Part shown: piece by piece, positions 8,326 to 17,157 of the stretch
Layout: each line of letters opens with the position of its first letter
Numbering within the stretch: position 1 is the stretch's first letter
Assembly (NCBI RefSeq): GCF_003850565.1
Contig: NZ_CP027706.1
Location: 4,712,001 to 4,776,000, forward strand
Direction of reading: 5' to 3'
Source of the DNA: Pseudomonas sessilinigenes
GTDB taxonomy: Bacteria > Pseudomonadota > Gammaproteobacteria > Pseudomonadales > Pseudomonadaceae
DNA: 64,000 bases
The notes under the pieces: generated by a model
What the model was told of the DNA's origin: nothing
What the model saw: the letters and a program-made list of their open reading frames with translations, nothing else
Database searches by the model: none
Translations under genes and position numbers: made by a program

Positions 8326-9594
8326 ATGCCGAATTTCCCGAGAATCTGCGCCCGGGCCGCAAGGAGCTGCTGCACGGTTTTATTAATGGTCCTGGCGGGG
8401 CAAGCCGCGAATGCCGCCGGGCAATCGGCGTTGAGCCTCGACAGCGCCATGGCCAGGGCGTTCGCCAACAACCCAGAGCTGGCCGCCGCTGGTTGGGAAA
8501 TCGATATTGCCCAGGGCGCCCGCCAGCAGGCCGGGCTGATCCCCAACCCGGTGCTGTCCACGGATATCGAGAACACCAAGCGCGGGCAAGGCACCACTTC
8601 GGTCAAGCTCAGCCAGACCCTGGAACTGGGCGGCAAGCGCGGTGCGCGGGTGGAGGTGGCCAGCCAGGGGCAGAGGCTGGCGGAACTGGAACTGGATCGG
8701 CGGCGCAACCAACTGCGGGCCGATGTGCTGGAAGCCTATTACGCAGCGCTGCGAGCCCAGGAGCGTACGCAACTGGCCGGACGCTCCCTGGCCCTGGCCG
8801 AGCGCGGCCTTACCGTGGCCCAGGGGCGGGTCGGTGCCGGCAAGGCATCGCCGGTGGAGGCTACCCGGGCCCAGGTGCAACTGGCGGAGATCCGCCTGGA
8901 ACTCAACCGTGGCCAGTTGGAGCAGGACAACGCCTATCGGCAGTTGGCCAGGGTCACCGGGAGCGGTAGCGCGGATTTTTCTGCCGTACAGGAACAAGCC
9001 GGGATCGTCACCGTGCCGCCTGCGTCGGCGCAGCTGCTGAACCGCTTGGCCCAGACCGCGGAACTGCGCCTGGCGGAGCAGGAGATCGTCCAGCGCGAAG
9101 CCTCCCTGGACCTGGAAAAGGCCCAGCGCATTCCCGACCTGGACATCAGCATCGGCAGCCAGTACGACGCCAGCCGGAACGAAGACGGCAGCAAGAAGGA
9201 CCGGATCAACCTGGTGGGGCTGTCGATGCCGCTGCCGTTGTTCAACCGCAACCAGGGCAACGTGCTGTCCGCCGCGCGCCGCGCCGACCAGGCCCGGGAC
9301 CTGCGCAACGCCACTGAATTGCGCTTGCGTACCGAGACTCGCCAGGCCCTGGAGCAATGGGAGACGGCCCGACGCGAAGTGCAGTCGTTCAACCAGACCA
9401 TCCTGCCCGCTGCCCAGAGCGCGGTAGACAGCGCCACCCGTGGCTTCGAGATGGGCAAGTTCAGCTTCCTCGAGGTGCTCGATGCCCAGCGCACATTGAT
9501 CGGCGCCCGTAACCAGTACCTGGTGGCGGTAGCGCAAAGCACGGATGCCTGGGTGCGGATCGAACGTATCTACGGCGACCTCAGCCGCTGGTGA
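8326..9594 (+). CDS. czcC: Outer-membrane channel of a metal RND efflux pump, CzcC
   Basis: This 422-residue TolC-family protein starts with a signal peptide ending near ANAAGQ and has the two outer-membrane-factor repeats rich in long helices and Ala/Gln/Arg (LELGGKRGARVEV in the first repeat, MPLPLFNRNQGNV in the second). It forms the trimeric exit duct of the CzcCBA pump. It is first in the operon czcC - small ORF - czcB - czcA, all on the plus strand with short spacing. Confidence 0.88.
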   Translation: MPNFPRICARAARSCCTVLLMVLAGQAANAAGQSALSLDSAMARAFANNPELAAAGWEIDIAQGARQQAGLIPNPVLSTDIENTKRGQGTTSVKLSQTLELGGKRGARVEVASQGQRLAELELDRRRNQLRADVLEAYYAALRAQERTQLAGRSLALAERGLTVAQGRVGAGKASPVEATRAQVQLAEIRLELNRGQLEQDNAYRQLARVTGSGSADFSAVQEQAGIVTVPPASAQLLNRLAQTAELRLAEQEIVQREASLDLEKAQRIPDLDISIGSQYDASRNEDGSKKDRINLVGLSMPLPLFNRNQGNVLSAARRADQARDLRNATELRLRTETRQALEQWETARREVQSFNQTILPAAQSAVDSATRGFEMGKFSFLEVLDAQRTLIGARNQYLVAVAQSTDAWVRIERIYGDLSRW

Positions 9595-9749
9595 AACCCT
9601 GGCTGCGGGGCCTTGCGTACTTCGCCCTGTTGCTGCTCAGCGACTGCGGCCGGGTGCCTCCGGCCAGCAGCGACGAGCCCCCCCGGCACTGGTGCGTGCA
9701 CGAACTGCACCGGGCCCTGGGGAAGTTTTTCTTTCCGTCCACTTCGTAA
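9591..9749 (+). CDS. Possible 52-residue envelope peptide between czcC and czcB
   Basis: A GTG at 9591 overlaps the czcC stop (GTGA) and opens a 53-codon frame ending with TAA at 9747-9749. The product has a basic start (KPWLRG), a hydrophobic run (LAYFALLLL) and then SDCG, a lipobox-like site, followed by a Cys/His-containing tail (HWCVHELHRALGK). The 4-base overlap is typical of translational coupling. It fills most of the gap before czcB. It resembles no family I can name and may be a chance frame, but the layout suits a small lipoprotein of the pump. Confidence 0.45.
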   Translation: MKPWLRGLAYFALLLLSDCGRVPPASSDEPPRHWCVHELHRALGKFFFPSTS

Positions 9750-9793
9750 GGCCGCGCCTGCGCCGCCGACCCTCGACATTTTCAGGAGCATCC

Positions 9794-11023
9794 ATGGACA
9801 AAAAACGCAGCCTTGTTGTGGCCATAGTGGCGGTGGCCGGCCTGGGGCTGGCGGCCTCGTTGCTGCCTGGCCTGGTCAATCGAGAGCCCCCGGCCACGGA
9901 CCAGCCTTCAGCCTCCACGGCGCCCGCCGGGCATGGCGAGCCAGGGCATACCGAGCAAGGGCAGGGCGAAGAGGGCCATGGAAAAGAGGGGCATGAGGGC
10001 CTGGTGGAGCTCAATGCCCAGCAGATCGCGGCGGCCGGGATCGAGCTGGCCGAGGCCGGCCCGCGGCGTCTGGATCGCCTGCTCAGCCTGCCGGGGGAAA
10101 TCCGCTTCGACGAGGACCGCACCTCGCATATCGTGCCGCGTGCCGCCGGGGTGGTGGAGTCGGTGCAGGCCAACCTCGGCCAGTCGGTCAAGCGTGGCGA
10201 CCTGCTGGCGGTGATTGCCAGCCAGCAGGTTTCCGACCAGCGCAGCGAGCTGGCGGCGGCCGGCCGGCGGGTGGAACTGGCCCGCACTACTTTCGAGCGT
10301 GAGCGCCAGTTGTGGGTCGACCAGATCTCCGCCGAGCAGGACTACCTGCTGGCGCGGCAGGTGCTGCAAGAGGCCGAGATCGCCCTGGGCAACGCCCGGC
10401 AGAAGATGGCGGCGCTCAGCGGCAGTGCCCAGCTGGCGGGGGGCAACCGTTATGAAATGCGCGCGCCGTTCGATGGCGTGGTGGTGGAGAAGCACCTCAG
10501 TGTCGGCGAAGTGGTGGGCGAGACCACGGCGGCCTTCACCCTGTCCGACCTGTCCCGGGTCTGGGCGACCTTCGGTGTATTTCCCAAGGACCTGGACAAG
10601 GTCCGGGTCGGCCAGTCGGTGAATGTCAGCTCCAGCGAGCTGGGCACCCAGGTCCGCGGGCAGGTGGCTTATGTCGGCAATTTGCTGGGAGAGCAGACCC
10701 GTACCGCCACGGTTCGGGTGACCCTGGCCAACCCCAAGGAGAGCTGGCGTCCGGGGCTGTTCGTGGCGGTCGAGGTGGCCACCGCGGCCGTCGAGGTGCC
10801 GGTCAGCGTGCCCCGGGAGGCGATCCAGACCGTAGAAGACCGGCCTTCGGTGTTCGTGCGTGTGGCCGAGGGTTTCCAGGCTACGCCTGTGGTGCTTGGG
10901 GGCAGCCAGGATGGCTTCGTTGAAGTCCGCGAAGGCCTCGCCGCCGGCGCCCAGGTCGCCACGCGCGGCAGTTTCACCCTCAAGTCCGAACTGGGCAAGG
11001 GTTCGGCCGAGCACAGCCACTGA
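9794..11023 (+). CDS. czcB: Periplasmic adaptor of a metal RND efflux pump, CzcB
   Basis: A 409-residue membrane-fusion protein. The N-terminal anchor (KRSLVVAIVAVAGLGLAASL) is followed by a His/Glu/Gly-rich segment (about residues 45-72) with repeated GH and EGH units, a likely periplasmic metal-binding stretch. The barrel-sandwich, coiled-coil (LAAAGRRVELARTTFERERQ) and beta-barrel domains follow. The start at 9794 has an AGGAGC site; the longer open frame from 9545 overlaps czcC and has no support. It links CzcA to CzcC. Confidence 0.87.
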   Translation: MDKKRSLVVAIVAVAGLGLAASLLPGLVNREPPATDQPSASTAPAGHGEPGHTEQGQGEEGHGKEGHEGLVELNAQQIAAAGIELAEAGPRRLDRLLSLPGEIRFDEDRTSHIVPRAAGVVESVQANLGQSVKRGDLLAVIASQQVSDQRSELAAAGRRVELARTTFERERQLWVDQISAEQDYLLARQVLQEAEIALGNARQKMAALSGSAQLAGGNRYEMRAPFDGVVVEKHLSVGEVVGETTAAFTLSDLSRVWATFGVFPKDLDKVRVGQSVNVSSSELGTQVRGQVAYVGNLLGEQTRTATVRVTLANPKESWRPGLFVAVEVATAAVEVPVSVPREAIQTVEDRPSVFVRVAEGFQATPVVLGGSQDGFVEVREGLAAGAQVATRGSFTLKSELGKGSAEHSH

Positions 11024-11050
11024 ACAGGCCCCAGCGGAGAGTGACTATCC

Positions 11051-14000
11051 ATGTTTGAACGCATCATTCAATTCGCCATCGAGCAGCGCATCATCGTCCT
11101 GCTGGGGGTACTGCTGATGGCCGGTATCGGCATCGCCAGCTACCAGAAGCTGCCGATCGACGCCGTCCCCGACATCACCAACGTCCAGGTGCAGATCAAC
11201 TCCGCGGCGCCGGGCTTCTCGCCACTGGAGACCGAGCAGCGCATCACCTTTCCCATCGAGACTGCCATGGCCGGCTTGCCCGGCTTGCAGCAAACCCGCT
11301 CGCTATCGCGCTCGGGCCTGTCCCAGGTAACGGTGATCTTCAAGGACGGCACCGATATCTTCTTCGCCCGGCAACTGGTCAACGAGCGTTTGCAGGTGGC
11401 TCGTGAGCAACTGCCCGAAGGGGTGGAGGCGCAGATGGGGCCGATTTCCACCGGACTGGGAGAAATCTTCCTGTGGACCGTGGAGACCGAGGAGGGGGCA
11501 CGCAAGGAAGATGGCACGCCCTATACCCCCACCGACCTGCGGGTGATCCAGGACTGGATCATCAAGCCGCAGTTGCGCAACGTTCCCGGGGTGGCCGAGA
11601 TCAACACCATCGGCGGCTTCGCCAAGGAATACCAGATCGCTCCGGACCCCAAGCGCCTGGCGGCCCACCGCCTGACCCTCACTGACCTGGTGACGGCCCT
11701 GGAACGCAACAATGCCAACGTCGGTGCCGGCTATATCGAGCGCAGCGGCGAACAGTTGCTGATCCGTGCCCCGGGGCAACTGGCCTCCATCGACGACATC
11801 GCCAACATCGTCATCAGCAGCAGCGACGGTACGCCGATCCGTGTGCGCAACGTGGCCCAGGTGGAAATCGGCCGTGAGCTGCGCACCGGCGCGGCCACCG
11901 AGAATGGCCGTGAAGTGGTGTTGGGCACGGTGTTCATGCTGATCGGCGAAAACAGCCGCGCGGTGTCCCAGGCGGTGGCCAAGCGGCTTGAAGAGATCAA
12001 CCGCACACTGCCCGAGGGTGTGGTGGCGGTCACTGTGTACGACCGCACCAACCTGGTGGAGAAAGCCATCGCCACGGTGAAGAAGAACCTCTTCGAGGGC
12101 GCACTGCTGGTGATCGTCATCCTGTTCCTGTTCCTGGGGAACATCCGCGCGGCGTTGATCACCGCCCTGGTGATCCCGCTGTCGATGCTGTTCACCTTCA
12201 CCGGCATGTTCAGCAACAAGGTCAGTGCCAACCTGATGAGCCTTGGCGCCCTGGACTTCGGGATCATCGTCGACGGGGCGGTGGTGATCGTCGAGAACGC
12301 CATCCGCCGGTTGGCCCATGCCCAGCAGAGCCACGGGCGCATGCTGACCCGCTCGGAGCGCCTGCATGAAGTCTTTGCCGCGGCCAAGGAAGCCCGGCGC
12401 CCACTGATCTACGGCCAGCTGATCATCATGGTGGTGTACCTGCCGATCTTCGCCCTCACCGGCGTGTCCGGGAAGATGTTCCACCCCATGGCGTTCACCG
12501 TGGTCATGGCCCTGCTGGGGGCGATGATCCTCTCGGTGACCTTCGTCCCGGCGGCCATTGCGCTGTTCGTCACCGGCAAGGTCCAGGAGAAGGAGAACCT
12601 GGTGATGCGCAACGCCAAGCGTGGTTATGCACCGGTGCTGGACTGGGTGATGCAACGGCGCGGGCTGACCTTCGCCCTGGCCGGCGCGGTCCTGGTGGGC
12701 AGCGGCCTGCTGGCCAGCCGCATGGGCAGCGAGTTCATCCCCAGCCTCAGCGAGGGCGACCTGGCCCTGCAGGCCCTGCGGGTGCCGGGTACCAGCCTCT
12801 CGCAATCGGTGGACATGCAGCAGCGCCTGGAAAAGACCCTGCTGGCCCAGGTGCCGGAGGTGGAGCGGGTGTTCGCCCGCACCGGCACCGCGGAGATCGC
12901 TTCGGACCCGATGCCGCCGAACATTTCCGACAGCTACGTGATGCTCAAGCCCAAGGCCCAGTGGCCAGATCCGGGCAAGTCCCGGGAAGCGCTGATCGCC
13001 GATATCCAGCGCGCCAGCGCCATGGTGCCGGGCAATGCCTATGAGTTGTCGCAGCCGATCCAGTTGCGTTTCAACGAACTGATTTCCGGGGTGCGCAGCG
13101 ATGTGGCAGTCAAGGTCTTCGGCGACGACATGACGGTCCTGAACAAGACCGCCAACGAGATCGCCAGCGCCTTGCAGGGCCTGGCGGGCGCCTCGGAGGT
13201 CAAGGTGGAACAGACGACCGGGCTGCCGGTGCTGACCATCAATATCGACCGTGACAAAGCCGCGCGCTATGGCCTCAACGTCGGTGATGTGCAAGACACC
13301 ATCGCGGTGGCCGTGGGTGGGCGCCAGGCTGGAATCCTGTATGAGGGCGATCGGCGCTTCGACATGGTGGTGCGCCTGTCCGATCAGTTGCGCACTGACA
13401 TCGATGGGTTGTCGCGGTTGTTGGTCCCAATCCCCGCGACGGCAGGCAGCGTCAATGGGCAGATCGGTTTCATCGCGCTGTCGGAAGTGGCCAGCCTGGA
13501 CCTGGTCCTGGGCCCCAACCAGGTCAGCCGGGAAAACGGCAAGCGCCTGGTGATCGTCAGCGCCAACGTGCGGGGGCGCGACATTGGCTCCTTCGTCGAT
13601 GAGGCCACGACCCTGATCGCCGACAAGGTGAAAGTCCCGGCGGGTTACTGGACCACCTGGGGCGGCCAGTTCGAACAGTTGCAGGAGGCGTCCCAGCGCC
13701 TGCGGGTGGTGGTGCCGGTGGCCCTGCTGCTGGTGTTCGGCCTGCTGTTCATGATGTTCAACAACCTCAAGGATGGGCTGCTGGTGTTCACCGGCATTCC
13801 CTTCGCCCTGACAGGCGGGATCATGGCCTTGTGGCTGCGGGACATTCCGCTGTCGATCTCGGCGGGGGTCGGTTTCATCGCCCTGTCGGGGGTCGCGGTG
13901 CTCAACGGGTTGGTGATGATTGCTTTCATCCGCAACCTGCGGGAGGAGGGGCGGTCGTTGCCCATGGCCATCCGCGAGGGCGCCCTGACTCGCTTGCGCC

Positions 14001-14185
14001 CGGTACTGATGACGGCGCTGGTGGCGTCCCTGGGCTTCGTGCCCATGGCCCTGGCCACCGGTACTGGAGCGGAGGTGCAACGGCCCCTGGCTACGGTGGT
14101 GATCGGCGGCATCCTGTCCTCCACCATCCTTACCCTGCTGGTATTGCCCGCGCTGTACCAATGGGCCCACCGCCGGGAGGAGTGA
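11051..14185 (+). CDS. czcA: Heavy-metal RND efflux transporter, CzcA
   Basis: This 1044-residue inner-membrane proton antiporter of the HME-RND family has the usual two halves of a long periplasmic loop plus a helical bundle. The helix-4 segment LDFGIIVDGAVVIVENAIRR matches the DFG-x-IVDGAVVIVEN signature of divalent-cation (Zn/Co/Cd) exporters rather than the monovalent Cu/Ag CusA type. It begins 27 bases after czcB and ends the czcCBA operon. No terminator is obvious before the RAYT remnant. Confidence 0.93.
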   Translation: MFERIIQFAIEQRIIVLLGVLLMAGIGIASYQKLPIDAVPDITNVQVQINSAAPGFSPLETEQRITFPIETAMAGLPGLQQTRSLSRSGLSQVTVIFKDGTDIFFARQLVNERLQVAREQLPEGVEAQMGPISTGLGEIFLWTVETEEGARKEDGTPYTPTDLRVIQDWIIKPQLRNVPGVAEINTIGGFAKEYQIAPDPKRLAAHRLTLTDLVTALERNNANVGAGYIERSGEQLLIRAPGQLASIDDIANIVISSSDGTPIRVRNVAQVEIGRELRTGAATENGREVVLGTVFMLIGENSRAVSQAVAKRLEEINRTLPEGVVAVTVYDRTNLVEKAIATVKKNLFEGALLVIVILFLFLGNIRAALITALVIPLSMLFTFTGMFSNKVSANLMSLGALDFGIIVDGAVVIVENAIRRLAHAQQSHGRMLTRSERLHEVFAAAKEARRPLIYGQLIIMVVYLPIFALTGVSGKMFHPMAFTVVMALLGAMILSVTFVPAAIALFVTGKVQEKENLVMRNAKRGYAPVLDWVMQRRGLTFALAGAVLVGSGLLASRMGSEFIPSLSEGDLALQALRVPGTSLSQSVDMQQRLEKTLLAQVPEVERVFARTGTAEIASDPMPPNISDSYVMLKPKAQWPDPGKSREALIADIQRASAMVPGNAYELSQPIQLRFNELISGVRSDVAVKVFGDDMTVLNKTANEIASALQGLAGASEVKVEQTTGLPVLTINIDRDKAARYGLNVGDVQDTIAVAVGGRQAGILYEGDRRFDMVVRLSDQLRTDIDGLSRLLVPIPATAGSVNGQIGFIALSEVASLDLVLGPNQVSRENGKRLVIVSANVRGRDIGSFVDEATTLIADKVKVPAGYWTTWGGQFEQLQEASQRLRVVVPVALLLVFGLLFMMFNNLKDGLLVFTGIPFALTGGIMALWLRDIPLSISAGVGFIALSGVAVLNGLVMIAFIRNLREEGRSLPMAIREGALTRLRPVLMTALVASLGFVPMALATGTGAEVQRPLATVVIGGILSSTILTLLVLPALYQWAHRREE

Positions 14186-14221
14186 TGCCTGTGTAATCGC
14201 CCCCGGGACCGGCTGCGTGAA

Positions 14222-14257
14222 GCCGCTGCCGCAGATTGCGCACGGACGCGCAGCGGC
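14222..14257. repeat. REP-like palindrome between czcA and the RAYT remnant
   Basis: GCCGCTGC and GCAGCGGC form an 8-bp inverted repeat around a GC-rich loop. The composition and the CGCTGCCGCAG core resemble Pseudomonas REP units. It lies on the 3' side of the broken RAYT gene, as expected for REP elements that travel with it. Confidence 0.5.
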
Positions 14258-14313
14258 CGCGACATGAGAATGCCCGGTCGATTGTTGAAGGCCCAGCGGG
14301 CTGCGGCTAAAGG

Positions 14314-14787
14314 TCAGAGCCAAGCCGCATCCCAAAGGGAGTAGTCGCCTACACGCTGGACCAAGCCGGCGCGGACCGGGTTACAGATGATGTAACGGGC
14401 AATTGTCTTGAGGTTTTCCTCCCGGCGCACGGCCCGTTGGTAATACCCCTTCTGCCAAAGTCGGCCAAGGTTGTTCAGGCGCAGGTTGATAATGCGTCCG
14501 CTCCTGGACTTGAGACGGTACAACGCCTCCTCCAGAGAGCATTTCTGCAGCTGAAACAGCCAATGCAAGTGGTCGGGCGTCACTACCTAGGCAAGGGTCC
14601 GAGTCAGGCTTGCCTCGTGCTGACCCTTGAGTTGCTCGACCACCAGACGGCCGAGCTGGGAGTCGTCGAATATTCTGCGCCGGTGCTCGGTGACAACCGT
14701 CACGGAATAGATCCTGCCAATCTCCGAACGCCGTCCCTTGAACAGACGGTAACCATCAGGCCAGTCCCTCATTCCCTTGCGCTCCAT
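14314..14787 (-). pseudogene. REP-associated tyrosine transposase (RAYT), interrupted by an amber codon
   Basis: Two open pieces lie in the same frame and are separated by one TAG (14587-14589). The first, starting around 14787 (or Met at 14772), has RLFKGRRSEIGRIYSVTVVT, a RAYT N-terminus. The second has PDHLHWLFQL, the His-x-His metal site of Y1 transposases, and GYYQRAVRREENLKTIARYI with the likely catalytic Tyr and the family C-terminal segment (CNPVRAGLV). In relatives the interrupted stretch normally reads A-Y-VVMPDHLHWL, so TAC or TAT to TAG is the likely lesion. Without suppression the product is truncated before the active site. Confidence 0.8.
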
Positions 14788-14853
14788 CAGGTTGAACGAT
14801 TGGTCTCTACCTAGCCCTGACCCGGCTTGTTGGCAGATGTATCCGGTTTTCCT

Positions 14854-14965
14854 TGTAGCCGCTGCCGAGCAACGCGAGGCTGCGACAAGGCCCGTAGGGC
14901 CTTCGGCGATCGACCTCATGTTGCGGCCGCTATGCGCCCGGGCGCAGCCTGCGGCAGTGGCTACA
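14854..14965. repeat. REPIN (two inverted REP units)
   Basis: The element starts TGTAGCCGCTGCCG and ends with the inverse complement of TGTAGCCACTGCCG (13 of 14 matching), enclosing GC-rich hairpins such as GGCCCGTAGGGCC. This is the organisation of a Pseudomonas REPIN. It sits on the 5' side of the RAYT remnant, within the stretch 14788-15118, which otherwise holds only the terminator at 15021-15044. Confidence 0.75.
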
Positions 14966-15020
14966 GGTTTGCGGGGCTTGCGATCGGTGGTGTTGTCATG
15001 AAGGCGGGCGAGAGGAAGGC

Positions 15021-15044
15021 AAAAAAAGCGCCCCGAGGGGCGCT
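15021..15044 (-). terminator. Intrinsic terminator for the small secreted-protein gene
   Basis: AGCGCCCC and GGGGCGCT form an 8-bp stem with a 2-base loop. On the minus strand it is followed by seven T residues. It lies about 75 bases downstream of the stop codon at 15119. Confidence 0.75.
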
Positions 15045-15118
15045 GAAAATTCATCTCTTTCCAAAGGAGCATCATGAAAACGCTTCAAGAGATGAATGTG
15101 CTCTGTGGACCAGCGCCG

Positions 15119-15325
15119 TCAAATATCTTCGCCAGCCTTGCTGGGCGTAGAAGGGGCGTCGGTGGTGGCGGTCTCCGTTTCCCGGCCGGATTCGCCGTGT
15201 ATCTGTTCCTGGCTGGCCAGGAAGGCTGTGCGGGCTTGTTGCGAACGTTCGCTGCCATCGGCGGCCCAAACGGTGGAGCAGGTGACAGCCAGAAGGCCGG
15301 TCAGTAATAGCTGGGTTGGACGCAT
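15119..15325 (-). CDS. Small secreted protein, PtrA-like N-terminal motif
   Basis: A 68-residue protein with a Sec signal peptide (MRPTQLLLTGLLAVTCSTVWA) and a mature part beginning ADGSERSQQARTAFLASQEQ, ending in a Ser/Thr/Glu-rich tail. The D/EGG-[SA]-[ED]-R-x-x start resembles the short Pseudomonas periplasmic proteins annotated with a PtrA N-terminal domain, several of which are copper-induced. A good AGGAGAG site precedes the ATG. The role is unknown and the family link is moderate. Confidence 0.65.
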   Translation of the reverse strand: MRPTQLLLTGLLAVTCSTVWAADGSERSQQARTAFLASQEQIHGESGRETETATTDAPSTPSKAGEDI

Positions 15326-15424
15326 GTTCTCTCTCCTGGCAGGCCGGTCGCTGGTAGGAACACAGCGGGTCGAAGTATGTCCGGGAGTATATGGAGACCA
15401 ACCTAACGAGAAGGTGAGGCCGAT

Positions 15425-15440
15425 ATTACAGTTCTGAAAG
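15425..15440. promoter_or_regulatory. ATTACAG-type box upstream of the small secreted-protein gene
   Basis: ATTACAGTTCTGAAAG agrees with the czc-region box (8135-8150) at 12 of 16 positions, and the left half is identical over seven bases. It lies 100 bases upstream of the minus-strand start at 15325. Confidence 0.35.
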
Positions 15441-15467
15441 CCAAGCGTCTGTGAAGAAGTTTTAACA

Positions 15468-15491
15468 CCGGGCAGGCTGCAACCTGCCCGG
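15468..15491. terminator. Hairpin downstream of the OprD-family porin gene
   Basis: CCGGGCAGG and CCTGCCCGG form a perfect 9-bp stem with a 6-base loop just after the porin stop codon (15501, minus strand). The following T content is weak. Confidence 0.55.
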
Positions 15492-15500
15492 CCAGAGCCT

Positions 15501-16829
15501 TCAGAGCAGTGCCAGGGGGTATTCGACGATCAGGCGGAATTCTTCCAGGTCCGATTCGAACCGGCTGGAGCGGACGGTGGCCTGGCGGATACGCAGCGAC
15601 AGGTCCTTGAGCTGCCCGCTCTGGAATACGTACTTGGCCTCGATGTCCCGTTCCCAGCGACGTTGGCCAGTCAACGGAGCGCCTGCCGAATCGCGTTGCA
15701 TGTACTGGGCATTGGCGTGGCTGTAGTCGGCCCCCCTGCCTCGTCCGTAACGGGCCATGAACGTCAGCCCGGGGATGCCCAGGGTTTGCATGTCGAGGTC
15801 GTAGCGCACCATCCACGAGCGCTCCTTGGGCGCGTTGAAGTCGCTGTACTGGATCGAGTTGTCGAGGAATATCGAATCCGACTGGCGCAGGTAGTCGAAG
15901 GGGTTGTTGCCGTTGTTGCGTTGATGGGACAAGGCCAGGGTGTGGGCACCGAGCGTGGCACCGACCTTGGCGCTCCAGATGTTGTTGTTCAACTCGCCCA
16001 GTTCCTTACGGCCTTCGTCCACCACGTTGTAGTAGTTGAAGCCACTGAACAGCGTGAGCTGGTTGGACACCGGATACTTGGCCGAGGCGCCGAAGTAGCG
16101 CTGGTCCCACACCTCCTTGAGGCGGCTGCCGTAGAGACTGAAACCGAGGTTGGGATTGATCTGGTAGTCGCCACCGAAGTAGCTGACCCAGGGCGAGTCC
16201 ACCGGGCCCTTGTAGAAAGTGACGAAACTATCGCGCAGGCTGCTCTGGTTCATCGAGCCCACACCATGCATGCGTCCGGCTTGCAGTTTCAGGTCGTTGA
16301 GGCTGGTGTTCTCCAGGGTAAAGCCGCGAAAGCTCTGGGGTAGTGCCCGCGAATCGCCGTACTGCAGTACGGGGGTTGTAGGGAAGACGTCGCCGACCTT
16401 GACCACGGTATCCAGGGCCCGCAGTTTCACGGCACCCCCCGCCTTGCCATAGCTGTCGGCCGGCTCGTTCCTGCCGTTCACCGGCAGCATGCCGAACGAT
16501 CCCTTGCCGCCGCTGCGCCCTGTGCCCGAGTCGAGCTTGAAGGCGTGCATGACAAAAGCATCGAGGCCGAAACCCACGGTGCCCTGGGTGAAGCCTGACT
16601 CGAACTTGCCGATCAGGCTCTGGGTCCAGGCTTCGGAGTAGCCGTTGCCGGTGGGGCTGGACTGGCCCTTGCGATCGTCGCGATTGAAATAAAAGTTGCG
16701 CAGCAGCAGGTTGAGCTGGCTGCCTTCGATAAAGCCTTCGGGACGTTCCTCGGCAGCTACCGCCGCCATAGGACCGAGCCCCAGTGCCGCAGTGAGTGCG
16801 GACAGGGACAGAAGAGGGTTGATACGCAT
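15501..16829 (-). CDS. OprD-family outer-membrane porin
   Basis: A 442-residue OprD/Occ-type substrate-specific porin. A signal peptide (MRINPLLSLSALTAALGLGP, cut near AVAAEE) is followed by the family opening GFIEGSQLNLLLRNFYFNRD and an 18-strand barrel pattern ending in EYPLALL. SYGKAGGAVKLRALDTVVKVGD and the DSRALPQSFRG loop are OprD hallmarks. Members import amino acids, peptides or aromatic acids, and some admit carbapenems. The substrate of this paralogue cannot be named. It is flanked by two small PtrA-like secreted-protein genes. Confidence 0.88.
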   Translation of the reverse strand: MRINPLLSLSALTAALGLGPMAAVAAEERPEGFIEGSQLNLLLRNFYFNRDDRKGQSSPTGNGYSEAWTQSLIGKFESGFTQGTVGFGLDAFVMHAFKLDSGTGRSGGKGSFGMLPVNGRNEPADSYGKAGGAVKLRALDTVVKVGDVFPTTPVLQYGDSRALPQSFRGFTLENTSLNDLKLQAGRMHGVGSMNQSSLRDSFVTFYKGPVDSPWVSYFGGDYQINPNLGFSLYGSRLKEVWDQRYFGASAKYPVSNQLTLFSGFNYYNVVDEGRKELGELNNNIWSAKVGATLGAHTLALSHQRNNGNNPFDYLRQSDSIFLDNSIQYSDFNAPKERSWMVRYDLDMQTLGIPGLTFMARYGRGRGADYSHANAQYMQRDSAGAPLTGQRRWERDIEAKYVFQSGQLKDLSLRIRQATVRSSRFESDLEEFRLIVEYPLALL

Positions 16830-17157
16830 GGGAGGGCGCTCCTGAGTGTGCAGCTATCGGTTTTTATATCGCTGCAGGCGTTCTTATTGGTTTGGCCGCC
16901 GGGGCATCGCCGTGCCCGGAGCCGTTGTCGATAGTTGCAAACCACAGATAACGACGGGGTGACCCGACTATTACAATTGCGCAAGAAAGGAGGGGGCGAG
17001 GGATCGCCCGGATGAGCTGTAGCCCTTGTGGGCCGGGCGTTGCCTGAGACTGGCCGGAGGCCGGAGAGGCGCCTTACAGATAAGTAATGCGCACGCGATC
17101 ATTCTGACAGGGTCGGTTTTTTATCCTCGTAGCTGTCAACCGAACGAGGAGATTGTC
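16830..17157. promoter_or_regulatory. Divergent promoter region between the OprD porin and DUF2790 genes
   Basis: This 328-bp stretch has no supported gene. At 17073-17088 it carries CTTACAGATAAGTAAT, an imperfect palindrome (TTAC/GTAA) that matches the czc box at 13 of 16 positions and lies 70 bp before the DUF2790 start. A weaker relative (ATTACA plus a degenerate right half) is at 16970-16985 on the porin side. Confidence 0.5.

Noticed and set aside
9545..9793. N-terminal extension of CzcB into czcC
   Set aside because: The extension overlaps czcC by 50 bases and destroys the membrane anchor at the N-terminus; ATG 9794 has a good ribosome site.
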